NCBI RefSeq assembly: GCF_030817055.1
Contig: NZ_JAUSYV010000001.1
Location: 1,016,001 to 1,080,000 of the forward strand
From: Bacillus sp. V2I10
GTDB taxonomy: Bacteria; Bacillota; Bacilli; Bacillales; Bacillaceae
Reading direction: 5' to 3'
Length of the DNA: 64,000 nt
The notes below the pieces were generated by a model that was not told the DNA's origin, searched no databases, and saw only the letters and a program-made list of their open reading frames with translations. Each line of letters begins with the position of its first letter. Position 1 is the first letter of the stretch. The position numbers and the translations under genes are program-made. Of this stretch, positions 25,473-34,339 are shown one piece after another.

Positions 25473-25890
25473 TAATCTGGACACTCTGTACCGCCAGGTC
25501 ATCATGGATCATTATAAAAACCCGCGGAACAAAGGTGTACTCGAAGATAGTTTAACAATAGATATGAATAACCCTACATGCGGAGACCGTATTCGTTTAA
25601 CGCTGCAGATTGAAGACGGCAGCATTAAGGATGCAAAGTTCGACGGTGAAGGCTGTTCGATTTCAATGTCATCAGCATCAATGATGACTCAAGCGATTAA
25701 AGGTCAATCGGTCGAAACAGCTTTAAAGCTTTCAAAAATCTTTTCAGACATGATGCAGGGAAAAGATTACGATGATGACGTAGAGCTTGAGGATATAGAA
25801 GCTTTGCAAGGTGTTGCTAAATTTCCTGCACGGATCAAATGTGCAACACTTGCGTGGAAGGCAATGGAAAAAGGGGTTAAAAACAGCTAA
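25462..25890 (+). CDS. sufU: zinc-dependent sulfurtransferase SufU
   Basis: A 142-aa IscU-like protein that accepts sulfur from SufS. Metal-ligand Cys residues sit in NNPTCGDRIRL (about 41), GEGCSISMSSASMM (about 66) and ARIKCATLAWKAME (about 128). The SufU-type insertion between the second and third Cys (SKIFSDMMQGKDYDDDVELED) is present. The start overlaps the sufS end. Confidence 0.95.
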   Translation: MSFNNLDTLYRQVIMDHYKNPRNKGVLEDSLTIDMNNPTCGDRIRLTLQIEDGSIKDAKFDGEGCSISMSSASMMTQAIKGQSVETALKLSKIFSDMMQGKDYDDDVELEDIEALQGVAKFPARIKCATLAWKAMEKGVKNS

Positions 25891-25970
25891 TAGCGGAACC
25901 TTAAATTTATGCCTTCTTAAGAAAAAGAATGGGGGCAGACCTCATTCTACTATGATTGGAGTGAAAACGG

Positions 25971-27368
25971 ATGGCTAAAAAAATGCCAGAAATCGGCGAT
26001 TACAAGTATGGATTTGCTGATAAAGACGTTTCGATTTTCCGTTCAAAGCGGGGATTAACTAAAGAAATTGTTGAAGAAATTTCTCGCATGAAAAGCGAGC
26101 CTCAATGGATGCTTGATTTTCGTCTGAAGTCACTGGAGCATTTCTATAACATGCCAATGCCTCAATGGGGCGGCGATATGGCTGCACTTAACTTCGATGA
26201 AATTACGTATTACGTAAAACCATCTGAAAAATCAGAGCGCTCTTGGGATGAAGTGCCTGAGGAAATCAAACGCACGTTTGATAAACTTGGAATTCCTGAA
26301 GCAGAGCAAAAATATTTGGCTGGTGTATCTGCTCAGTACGAATCTGAGGTTGTATACCACAATATGAAAGAAGATCTTGAAGAACTGGGTATCGTTTTTA
26401 AAGATACAGATACAGCTCTTAAAGAAAACGAAGATATTTTCAGAGAGCATTTCGGCAAAGTCATTCCGCCGACAGACAATAAGTTCTCAGCTCTAAACTC
26501 AGCTGTATGGTCCGGCGGATCGTTCATCTATGTGCCAAAAGGCATCAAAGTTGATACACCGCTTCAGGCATACTTCCGCATTAACTCTGAAAACATGGGT
26601 CAGTTCGAGCGTACGCTGATTATTGTTGATGAAGGTGCACATGTGCACTATGTAGAAGGCTGTACAGCTCCGGTTTACACAACTAATTCTCTGCACAGTG
26701 CTGTAGTTGAAATTATCGTAAAAGACGGCGGCTACTGCCGTTACACAACGATTCAAAACTGGGCGAACAACGTATTTAACCTTGTTACAAAACGTGCAGT
26801 TTGTGAAAAGAACGCTACAATGGAATGGATCGATGGAAACATTGGCTCTAAATTAACGATGAAATACCCTGCTGTCATCCTTAAGGGTGAAGGCGCTCGC
26901 GGTATGACATTATCCATTGCATTAGCAGGAAAAGGCCAGCATCAGGACGCAGGTGCGAAAATGATTCACTTAGCACCAAATACGTCTTCAACAATCGTTT
27001 CAAAATCAATTTCTAAACAAGGCGGTAAAGTAACGTACCGCGGAATCGTTCACTTCGGCCGCAAAGCTGAAGGTGCACGTTCCAACATTGAGTGTGATAC
27101 GTTAATCATGGATAATCAGTCTACATCTGATACGATTCCATATAACGAAATCTTCAATGATAACATCTCTTTAGAGCATGAAGCGAAGGTTTCAAAAGTA
27201 TCTGAAGAGCAGTTATTCTATCTCATGAGCCGCGGTATTTCAGAAGAAGAAGCAACTGAAATGATCGTTATGGGATTCATTGAACCATTCACTAAAGAAC
27301 TTCCAATGGAATATGCGGTTGAAATGAACCGTTTAATCAAGTTCGAAATGGAAGGTTCAATCGGATAA
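25971..27368 (+). CDS. sufB: Fe-S cluster assembly protein SufB
   Basis: A 465-aa scaffold subunit of SufBCD. VEGCTAPVYTTNSLHSAVVEI (about residues 225-245) and IDGNIGSKLTMKYPAVILKGEGA are family hallmarks. The end reads AVEMNRLIKFEMEGSIG. The last 12 or so codons coincide with a 26-bp sequence repeated at 38788 and 41444. The gene's 3' end therefore appears to be the attachment site of integrative islands, with the coding sequence restored by the island end. The terminator after it would then belong to island 1. Confidence 0.96.
   Translation: MAKKMPEIGDYKYGFADKDVSIFRSKRGLTKEIVEEISRMKSEPQWMLDFRLKSLEHFYNMPMPQWGGDMAALNFDEITYYVKPSEKSERSWDEVPEEIKRTFDKLGIPEAEQKYLAGVSAQYESEVVYHNMKEDLEELGIVFKDTDTALKENEDIFREHFGKVIPPTDNKFSALNSAVWSGGSFIYVPKGIKVDTPLQAYFRINSENMGQFERTLIIVDEGAHVHYVEGCTAPVYTTNSLHSAVVEIIVKDGGYCRYTTIQNWANNVFNLVTKRAVCEKNATMEWIDGNIGSKLTMKYPAVILKGEGARGMTLSIALAGKGQHQDAGAKMIHLAPNTSSTIVSKSISKQGGKVTYRGIVHFGRKAEGARSNIECDTLIMDNQSTSDTIPYNEIFNDNISLEHEAKVSKVSEEQLFYLMSRGISEEEATEMIVMGFIEPFTKELPMEYAVEMNRLIKFEMEGSIG
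27333..27358. repeat. attL-like core in the sufB 3' end
   Basis: A 26-bp segment starting TTAATCAAGTTCGAAATGGA is identical at 38788-38813 and has one mismatch at 41444-41469. Here it encodes SufB residues LIKFEMEGS. Confidence 0.88.
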
Positions 27369-27376
27369 AGTCTTAA

Positions 27377-27414
27377 AAGCCTTGGTATATAAGGAATATA
27401 CCAAGGCTTTTTTA
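27377..27414 (+). terminator. terminator after sufB (island-borne)
   Basis: AAGCCTTGGTATAT pairs perfectly with ATATACCAAGGCTT (27397-27410), followed by TTTTTA. It lies on the island side of the attachment core. Confidence 0.9.
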
Positions 27415-27428
27415 TGTGAAAATTAGTG

Positions 27429-27450
27429 TCGTGCCATTTTTGTGCCAACT
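27429..27450. promoter_or_regulatory. integrase arm-type site, island 1 left end
   Basis: TCGTGCCATTTTTGTGCCA is a pair of CGTGCCA-type motifs starting 71 bp from the core end. The island 2 left end has the same motif pair at the same 71-bp offset. Confidence 0.6.
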
Positions 27451-27530
27451 TAAAACCACTTATGATTCTTACCGCCAAGGATAATTAAAAATTGCTGATG
27501 TTAAAGTGCAGATAAAATTAATCAACATGC

Positions 27531-27562
27531 AAAACCCCGTTCTAAATATAGTACGGGGTTGT
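27531..27562 (-). terminator. hairpin downstream of the 66-aa gene
   Basis: AACCCCGT and ACGGGGTT flank a 14-nt loop. On the minus strand the stem is followed by TTTTG, so it may terminate the minus-strand gene at 27712-27912. Confidence 0.5.
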
Positions 27563-27711
27563 AATTATTTTCGGGTCTATTCCATTAAAGCACCCGATTG
27601 TGGAATAAGAATTGAATTTCTCTGGATCTGCAGTTTGACCCTCCAAATAATACTAATAGCCTTTAATATAAGCGTTTATTTGAATACTAAAAAACCTTTA
27701 ATTATTGTTTT

Positions 27712-27912
27712 TTAACAACAGTTCAATCCTTTTAGCTGATCATTTTCATCAATGATCCATCCATATTTTTTATAGTTAATGAGTTTGCCGCATCCACTAC
27801 TCGATTTAGGCCAACCATGTTTTCTCCAACCTGCTAGTACCCCATAACCGATTCCATGGGAATCTGCGGTAGCTTCATATGCATTAAATTTTATGTAATC
27901 GTAAATAGACAT
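27712..27912 (-). CDS. 66-aa hypothetical protein, Trp/Cys-rich
   Basis: MSIYDYIKFNAYEATADSHG at the N-terminus, then GVLAGWRKHGWPKSSSGCGK and a C-terminal pair of Cys. It is soluble with no signal peptide. AGGAAGAG is well placed before the ATG, and TATAAT lies about 25 nt upstream on the minus strand, so it is probably a real single-gene unit. I recognise no family. It is the first gene inside island 1. Confidence 0.55.
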   Translation of the reverse strand: MSIYDYIKFNAYEATADSHGIGYGVLAGWRKHGWPKSSSGCGKLINYKKYGWIIDENDQLKGLNCC

Positions 27913-28025
27913 CTGTACTCTTCCTATTTTAATTATAGCATATAAAAAATGGTAAATATAGACTATTTATTCCCATTTACTACGGGTAAAATCAATAGAA
28001 CATTAATGGTTAGGAGAGATGTAGA

Positions 28026-30639
28026 ATGAGTTCTTTGGCTCTCGGTGTTCAGGAAATAGAAAAAACACAGCTTTTGCTCGTTGGCGGAAAAGGGTTGAAT
28101 TTAGGGGAATTATCAAAAATTCAAGGAATACAAGTACCAGAAGGATTTTGTGTTACAACAGTGGGATATCAAAAAGCCATCGAACAAAACGAAACGTATC
28201 ATGCTTTGTTGGATCGACTAACAATGCTAAAAGTAGAAGATCGAGATCAAATTGGTGAAATCAGCAGGAAGATTCGACAAATCATTATGGAAGTAGAAAT
28301 TCCTTCCGATGTTGTGAAAGCAGTTACTCACTATCTCTCCCAGTTTGGCGAGGAACATGCTTATGCAGTGCGTTCTAGTGCGACTGCTGAAGATTTACCA
28401 CATGCCTCTTTTGCTGGTCAACAAGACACCTATTTAAATATCATCGGCAAAGAAGCAATCTTGCAGCATATCAGCAAATGTTGGGCTTCCCTATTTACGG
28501 ATCGCGCAGTAATCTACCGTATGCAAAATGGATTTGACCACAGTCAAGTTTATTTATCCGTTATCGTTCAAAGGATGGTTTTCCCACAGACTTCAGGGAT
28601 TTTATTTACCGCTGATCCAATTACTTCCAACCGAAAGTTGCTATCAATCGATGCCAGTTTTGGACTTGGAGAAGCACTGGTCTCTGGCTTGGTATCTGCC
28701 GATTGTTATAAAGTACAGGAAGGGGAAATCATCGATAAGAAGATAGCAACCAAAAAATTGGCTATCTATGGACGAAAAGAAGGCGGAACAGAGACACAGC
28801 AGATCGATCCTGATCAGCAAAAGACTCAAACACTTACTGAACAACAAATATTACAACTAGCACGCATAGGAAGACAGATCGAAGCTTATTTTGGATGCCC
28901 ACAAGATATCGAATGGTGTTTGGTTGATGATACATTTTATATTGTCCAGAGTCGGCCAATCACTACTTTATACCCCATCCCTGAAGCGAATGATCAAGAA
29001 AATCACGTCTATGTATCTGTCGGTCATCAACAAATAATGACCGACCCCATGAAACCACTGGGACTGTCTTTTTACCTGTTAACGACTCCTGCACCTATGC
29101 GTAAAGCAGGTGGAAGGTTATTTGTTGATATCACACATAATCTGGCTTCACCTGTCAGCAGAGAAATGATATTAGATACCCTGGGACAATCCGATCCGCT
29201 CATAAAAGACGCACTTATCACCATAATAGAGCGAGGAGATTTTATAAAATCGTTACCAAATGATAAAAAAGAACAGAGTCCAGGTAAAAGCAATAAAGGT
29301 ATGTTGTCTGCGGGTTTTCAAGTACAAATCGAAAACGATCCGACAATCGTTTCTGATTTGATAAAGAGTAGTCAAACATCGATAGAAGAGTTAAAACAAA
29401 ACATCCAAACGAAATCAGGATCAGATTTATTTGATTTTATTCTAGAAGATATCCAGCAATTAAAGAAGATATTATTTGACCCACAGAGTTTGGCTGTAAT
29501 TATGGCAGCTATAGATGCTTCATCATGGATCAATAAAAACATGGAGAAGTGGTTAGGTGAAAAAAACGTAGCAGACACGCTTTCTCAATCTGTACCAAAC
29601 AATATTACTTCGGAAATGGGTCTAGCATTATTGGATGTCGCAGATGTAATTCGTCCGTATCCAGAAGTCATTGAGTATTTACAACATGTAAAAGATAATA
29701 ACTTCTTGGATGAACTGGAGAAGTTTGAAGGTGGAGAAAACTCGAGACGCGATCTATGCTTTTCTCAATAAATATGGAATGCGATGTAGTGGAGAAATCG
29801 ATATTACGAAAACTCGCTGGATTGAAAAACCAATTACACTAATCCCAATGATTTTAAATAACATGAAAGACTTTGAAGCTAACGCTGGTAATCGGAAATT
29901 TGAACAAGGGCTACAGGAAGCTTTGAAAAAAGAACAAGAGTTATTAGATCGATTGAAGCATTTACCGGACGGTAAACAAAAAGTAAAAGAGACAAAACGA
30001 ATGATCAGTCTAATCCGGAATTTCATCGGTTATCGTGAATATCCAAAATACGGTATGATTAATCGCTATTTCGTTTATAAGCAGGCTTTACTGAAAGAAG
30101 CCGAACAACTCGAACAAGGCAGCGTTATTCATGAAATAGAAGATATATACTACCTAACTTTTGAAGAGCTTCACGAAGTCGTTCGTACAAATAAACTGGA
30201 TTACGGGATCATCAGCAAACGAAAAGATGAGTACAAATTATATGAAAAACTAACTCCCCCACGTGTTATCACGTCTGATGGTGAAATCATTGCGGGTAAG
30301 TACAAACGAGAAAATCTCCCAGCCGAAGCGATTGTAGGTCTTCCAGTTTCTTCTGGATTGATAGAGGGCCGAGCACGTGTCATCTTAAACATGGAAGATG
30401 CTAATTTAGAAGATGGAGATATATTGATCACCTCCTTTACTGACCCTGGCTGGACACCATTGTTTGTCTCTATAAAAGGTCTAGTCACCGAAGTTGGCGG
30501 ACTGATGACTCATGGAGCAGTTATTGCACGTGAATATGGCTTACCAGCAGTTGTCGGAGTGGATAATGCTACCAAACTCATAAAAGATGGGCAACGAATT
30601 CGCGTGAATGGAACAGAAGGGTATATCGAAATATTGTAA
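28026..30639 (+). pseudogene. rph: rifampin phosphotransferase (Rph), one frameshift near 29740
   Basis: A PEP-synthase-like, three-domain enzyme that inactivates rifamycins by phosphorylation using ATP. The ATP-binding domain has VGGKGLNLGELSK and VRSSATAEDLPHASFAGQQD (about residues 115-135). The swivelling His domain near the C-terminus has TEVGGLMTHGAVIAREYGLP with the catalytic His. The frame breaks at GGAGAAAACTCGAGAC: one extra A in a run shifts it. Removing it gives about 870 aa, the normal Rph length. AGGAGAG precedes the ATG. It is intact elsewhere. Carried on island 1, so probably acquired. If the extra base is real, the gene is dead. Confidence 0.85.
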
Positions 30640-30798
30640 TTGTTGAATACGTCTAGATTTAATTAGTAGCACCGCTCCAGTGGTTACCAGAGCGGTGTCT
30701 TACAATCTTTCCATTGGGACAAGAAGTTGAACAACTTTATCGGTGGTGCATACTTACAAATGATATTTACCGATCCAACGCCACTCAATATATCAATA

Positions 30799-30833
30799 TG
30801 GCCGATTTTCCAAATGTGAAGATCGGCTTTTTA
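30799..30833 (+). terminator. Rho-independent terminator
   Basis: GCCGATTTT pairs with AAGATCGGC around a 9-nt loop, followed by TTTTTAT. Confidence 0.75.
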
Positions 30834-30858
30834 TATATAATTTTGTGAACGCTATCAC

Positions 30859-30902
30859 TTAAACTAAAGGGTGCAATTCTTCAAGAAGGAGAATAGCTTT
30901 TT
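30859..30902. repeat. island hairpin repeat, copy 1
   Basis: GGGTGCAATTCTTCAAGAAG followed by GAGAATAGCTTTTT. Related to copy 2 at 31477 and, more distantly, to two segments in island 2. It resembles small intergenic repeats common in the Bacillus cereus group (recalled, not checked). Confidence 0.55.
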
Positions 30903-30978
30903 CTCATAAAGGAAAGGCAGAATAGTTGAAGAAGAAAGTTGGAAAGATAACACAAACAAAAAGTGGGGGTATATTACT

Positions 30979-31401
30979 TTGCTTAAATTGTTGGTATCTT
31001 CTATATTGGTTCTTATGTTATCATTTCAATTACTAAATTACGATGTTTTCGCTAGATCACAATCAAATGACAAACGTATGAAGCTTCTTAATGATAAAAT
31101 TACTAAAGATATAGAAAGAAGCTTTCCATCGTTATCAAATATAAAATCCGAAGACAATGCTTATATCTTCAGTTATAGCGATTTAATAAAGATGATGATT
31201 TCTATAGGAAGAAATGATACTCATTTAAATTCACTGATTTCTTTGTTTAATGGAACCTCAATCGGAGATAGTCAGTTATTAATAATCAATGATGAATACA
31301 GTCATAAATGGGGCAATTTATTGACTGGTTATATATTTTATAAAGAAACAGATGGAACGAATGTACTTATAAAAATAAAACGTGGATCTAATAAATGGTA
31401 A
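30979..31401 (+). CDS. secreted or membrane-anchored hypothetical protein
   Basis: A 140-aa protein starting at TTG with GGGGG about 10 nt upstream. A hydrophobic signal segment spans about residues 3-20 (KLLVSSILVLMLSFQLL), followed by FARSQSNDKRM, a plausible cleavage region. The rest is hydrophilic and AT-rich in its codons. I recognise no domain. A relative of the hairpin repeat lies on each side, which marks it as part of the accessory DNA. Confidence 0.6.
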   Translation: MLKLLVSSILVLMLSFQLLNYDVFARSQSNDKRMKLLNDKITKDIERSFPSLSNIKSEDNAYIFSYSDLIKMMISIGRNDTHLNSLISLFNGTSIGDSQLLIINDEYSHKWGNLLTGYIFYKETDGTNVLIKIKRGSNKW

Positions 31402-31722
31402 GTTGTTAACAAAGACAAAGTACGTGGATCACATTTTACACTTAAACAAATAAATAATAATTGTAAATAGTATGATCTTCAACAAACGGGTGCATTTCTT
31501 CAAGAAGGAGAAGTGCGCTTTTTATTGAAGTAAAGAGAAGGAAGATTATAAAAAGAAAAAGGAAGATGAAATGAAACTCAGCTACGCTGGTACTGGGCCA
31601 AATACGAAAATTTCATTTATTTTGGCTTCCGCAAAACTATGAAACTTACTTTGTGTAATATTTCTATTTGCTTAGTCGTATTGATAAGCATAAATGCATG
31701 ATATGAACCGAGGAGTGGTTGT
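31402..31722. other. noncoding stretch with hairpin repeat copy 2
   Basis: It holds CAACAAACGGGTGCATTTCT and the matching GAGAAGTGCGC with TTTTT (31477-31526), a terminator-like hairpin. I see no gene in the remainder. Confidence 0.55.
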
Positions 31723-32193
31723 ATGAAAGGTTTCTCTTTTATGGAAAAAGCAATTGAAGTGGCTTTAGAAAATGTCATGTCCAACCACGGTGGACCATTT
31801 GGAGCCATTGTTGTTAAAGACGGTAAAATAATTGGTACCGGCCGAAATGCAGTAACAGCATCAAATGATCCAACTGCACACGCTGAGGTGCAGGCCATAA
31901 GGGCAGCTTGCCAATATTTAAACGACTTCCAGCTTATCGATTGCGAGATCTATACGAGCTGTGAACCTTGTCCGATGTGTATCGGAGCAATCTATTGGGC
32001 GAGACCAAAAGCTGTTTATTATGCATGTACGAAGGAAGATGCAGCGAAAATAGGTTTCGACGATCAGTTTATTTATGAAGAGCTTTCCCTTCCAATTGAC
32101 CAGCGTAATATTACTATGAAACAAATTTCTCCAAATCAATATGAATTACCGTTTAAAACATGGGAAAAATCAAAAGATAAAAAACATTACTAA
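31723..32193 (+). CDS. guaD: guanine deaminase (GuaD)
   Basis: A 156-aa cytidine-deaminase-fold zinc enzyme converting guanine to xanthine. The zinc His and catalytic Glu are in PTAHAEVQAIRAAC (about residues 51-64). The two zinc Cys are in TSCEPCPMCIGAIYWARPKA (about 83-102). Same length as B. subtilis GuaD. GAGGAGTGG precedes the ATG. It sits just before the xanthine dehydrogenase genes, which use its product, so the block forms a guanine-to-urate route. Located on island 1. Confidence 0.9.
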   Translation: MKGFSFMEKAIEVALENVMSNHGGPFGAIVVKDGKIIGTGRNAVTASNDPTAHAEVQAIRAACQYLNDFQLIDCEIYTSCEPCPMCIGAIYWARPKAVYYACTKEDAAKIGFDDQFIYEELSLPIDQRNITMKQISPNQYELPFKTWEKSKDKKHY

Positions 32194-32215
32194 TCTGAAA
32201 TAAGAGATAGTGTTT

Positions 32216-32359
32216 ATGAGGAGAAATCAATTAACGAAAAAAATCTCTGTAGTATCAGGAAGAGAAGCTGCGGATAATTCTTTGGAGACATTGCCATTGT
32301 TGATGGGTATTTCAGATTTGATAAAATTTATCTTTGTGCACATTGGAGGAATTCTATGA
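32216..32359 (+). CDS. 47-codon ORF translationally coupled to pucE
   Basis: MRRNQLTKKISVVSGREAAD at the N-terminus and a hydrophobic end (LLMGISDLIKFIFVHIGGIL). Its stop overlaps the pucE start as ATGA, and the pucE ribosome binding site lies within it. It could be a leader peptide that couples translation or the tail of a lost gene. The upstream ribosome binding site is weak (AGAGATAG). Confidence 0.35.
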   Translation: MRRNQLTKKISVVSGREAADNSLETLPLLMGISDLIKFIFVHIGGIL

Positions 32360-32844
32360 TGAGAAAAATTCATTTTACTGTTAATGGTGCTCCCTGCTCT
32401 ATTACTTGCCATCCTGCTAAAACACTGTTGGATGTTCTAAGAGAAGATTTGGATTTGACAGCAAGTAAAGAGTGCTGCGGTAAAGGAGAATGCGGCTCAT
32501 GTTCTGTCCTTGTTAATAATGAAGTGGTTTGTTCGTGTCTGATTCTTGTTGGGCAGGTGGAAAATCAAAATGTTATTACTTGTGAAGGGGTCGGATTAAC
32601 TCCTCACCTGGATAATATACAGGAGTCCTTTATTGAAGAAGGCGCAACACAATGCGGCTACTGTACTCCAGGTATCATCGTATCCGCAAAGGCCTTTCTC
32701 AATGATGTAGATTATGTTCCTTCTGTTGATGAAATTAAGACTGCCCTTGGCGGGAACCTTTGCCGATGTACTGGATATTCGAAAATCATTCAGGCTGTAA
32801 AAACAGCAGCGGAGAAGAATCTTAAAGAGCTAGGAACAGTATAG
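32356..32844 (+). CDS. pucE: xanthine dehydrogenase iron-sulfur subunit (PucE)
   Basis: A 162-aa [2Fe-2S] subunit of xanthine dehydrogenase. The N-terminal ferredoxin-like cluster Cys residues are in KECCGKGECGSCSVLVN with a further Cys downstream. The second cluster is in QCGYCTPG and LCRCTGYSKI (about residues 103-140). It passes electrons from the molybdenum centre to FAD. TTGGAGG precedes the ATG. First of five closely packed genes. Confidence 0.92.
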   Translation: MMRKIHFTVNGAPCSITCHPAKTLLDVLREDLDLTASKECCGKGECGSCSVLVNNEVVCSCLILVGQVENQNVITCEGVGLTPHLDNIQESFIEEGATQCGYCTPGIIVSAKAFLNDVDYVPSVDEIKTALGGNLCRCTGYSKIIQAVKTAAEKNLKELGTV

Positions 32845-32849
32845 AGTTA

Positions 32850-33461
32850 ATGGGTGTGACAGCCATTCTTCTTGCAGCCGGACAGTCAAGCCGTATGGGC
32901 AGATTAAAAGGTCTCCTTCCTTGGAAGGGAGTAACATTATTTGAGCACCAGCTAATGACACTAGAAAAATCATCCGTGGAAGAAATCATTGTCGTAGTTG
33001 GCTATCAGGCAGAACAATTTATGAAACTAGCAAAATATTTTCCAGTAAGGATGGAGTTTAATAAAAAAAATCCATTCGGGAAATGTTCTTCAATCTTATC
33101 TGGGCTTCAAGCTATGAAAAATCCAAAAAATAATATTTTAATAGCAGCATTAGATCAGCCTTTAGACACTGATACCATTAATAGTCTTTCTGAATCACTT
33201 GCAGGCAGGGATCACCTCATTGCAGTGCCTGTTTTCCTCGGAAAAAGAGGCCATCCCGTTCTTTTTTCCGGTTCATTACACAATGATCTGCTCACCATTA
33301 ATGAAGAAACAATGGGTCTTAGGAGCATTTTTCAAAAATATAAAGATACTGTTATGGAAGTATCTGTAAATAATCCAGCAATTCTACTAAATCTTAACAC
33401 CCCGGATGATTATCAAATGGCTTTAAAACAACAAATAAAGGAGGACCGTTCACCATGCTAA
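32850..33461 (+). CDS. pucB: MobA-like molybdenum cofactor nucleotidyltransferase (PucB)
   Basis: A 203-aa NTP-transferase. The nucleotide loop ILLAAGQSSRMGRLKGLLPW (about residues 6-25) and AALDQPLDTDTI (about 97-108) are typical of MobA/MocA enzymes that attach CMP to molybdopterin for xanthine dehydrogenase. It lies 5 bp after pucE and overlaps pucC by 7 nt. B. subtilis PucB has the same role. Confidence 0.85.
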   Translation: MGVTAILLAAGQSSRMGRLKGLLPWKGVTLFEHQLMTLEKSSVEEIIVVVGYQAEQFMKLAKYFPVRMEFNKKNPFGKCSSILSGLQAMKNPKNNILIAALDQPLDTDTINSLSESLAGRDHLIAVPVFLGKRGHPVLFSGSLHNDLLTINEETMGLRSIFQKYKDTVMEVSVNNPAILLNLNTPDDYQMALKQQIKEDRSPC

Positions 33462-34339
33462 TCTCTGAAATTGACCTCGTCTCCCCTGTCTCTTTACAAG
33501 AATGCTTAAAGCTGCTATCCGATAAAAGCATTGACCATAGATTGATAGCGGGCGGGACTGATGCAGCAGTGAGGATGAAGGAAGGAAAATGGCGTCCAGA
33601 AGTTTGGATAAACATCAAAGGTTTACATGAATTGCGTTACATTTCAGAAAAGGACGGAGCCATCCACATTGGGCCATTAACAACACACACTGATATCATT
33701 CGCCACACCCTGCTTCAAAAGAAAGCCGATGTATTAGTGGAGGCTGCCCGTGAAGTAGGTGCAACTCAAATGCAAAATATGGGAACAATCGGGGGGAATA
33801 TCGGGACTGCTTCACCTGCCGGGGACACCATCCCAGCACTTTATGTACTCGGTGCAGTCATTGAGCTGCGCTCCATTACTTCTGTACGTCTGGTACCAAT
33901 CGAAGAATTCTTTATAGGCCCAGGAAAAACCATTTTAAAGAAAAAAGAAATGATTACAAACATTATGATCCCATCCCAAAAAGCAAATGAAATCGGTATT
34001 TTTCAAAAGCTCGGTCCAAGAAAAGCACAATCTATTTCGATCGTGAATGTAGCTATTTCGCTTTTAATGGGTAAGGATCGCAAATGCCTGGGCGGAAAAA
34101 TTGCCTTTGGGGCCGTAGCACCCACCATTATCAGGGCAAAAAAATGTGAGGCATTACTGACACAGCAGCCTTTGACAGATGAAATGATTCAAAATATCGG
34201 AAAAATTGCCTGGAAAGAGGTGATGCCAATAACGGATGGAAGAGCAACTGCCGCATACCGAAGAGATATGGCAAGCTCGCTGCTCGAACGCGGATTATAT
34301 CGACTTTTAAGGAGGTGGGAAAACGATGGAGAAAAATAA
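33455..34339 (+). CDS. pucC: xanthine dehydrogenase FAD-binding subunit (PucC)
   Basis: A 294-aa FAD subunit. The FAD-binding loop is in LIAGGTDAAVRMKEG (about residues 30-44), and TQMQNMGTIGGNIGTASPAG (about 107-126) is the family signature. AAAGGAGG precedes the ATG. It overlaps pucD by 14 nt. It receives electrons from PucE and passes them to NAD or another acceptor. Confidence 0.9.
   Translation: MLISEIDLVSPVSLQECLKLLSDKSIDHRLIAGGTDAAVRMKEGKWRPEVWINIKGLHELRYISEKDGAIHIGPLTTHTDIIRHTLLQKKADVLVEAAREVGATQMQNMGTIGGNIGTASPAGDTIPALYVLGAVIELRSITSVRLVPIEEFFIGPGKTILKKKEMITNIMIPSQKANEIGIFQKLGPRKAQSISIVNVAISLLMGKDRKCLGGKIAFGAVAPTIIRAKKCEALLTQQPLTDEMIQNIGKIAWKEVMPITDGRATAAYRRDMASSLLERGLYRLLRRWENDGEK

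Larger units (their letters stand above)
30640..30978. other. intergenic stretch with two hairpins and one repeat
   Basis: No gene is visible. It holds a CACCGCTC/GAGCGGTG hairpin (30668-30698) after rph and a second terminator at 30799-30833. It also holds a GGGTGCAATTCTTC repeat (30859-30902) with relatives at 31477, 40354 and 40446. Confidence 0.6.

Noticed and set aside
27506..27715. 69-codon plus-strand frame in island 1
   Set aside because: It crosses a perfect hairpin, has no ribosome binding site and has no recognisable sequence.
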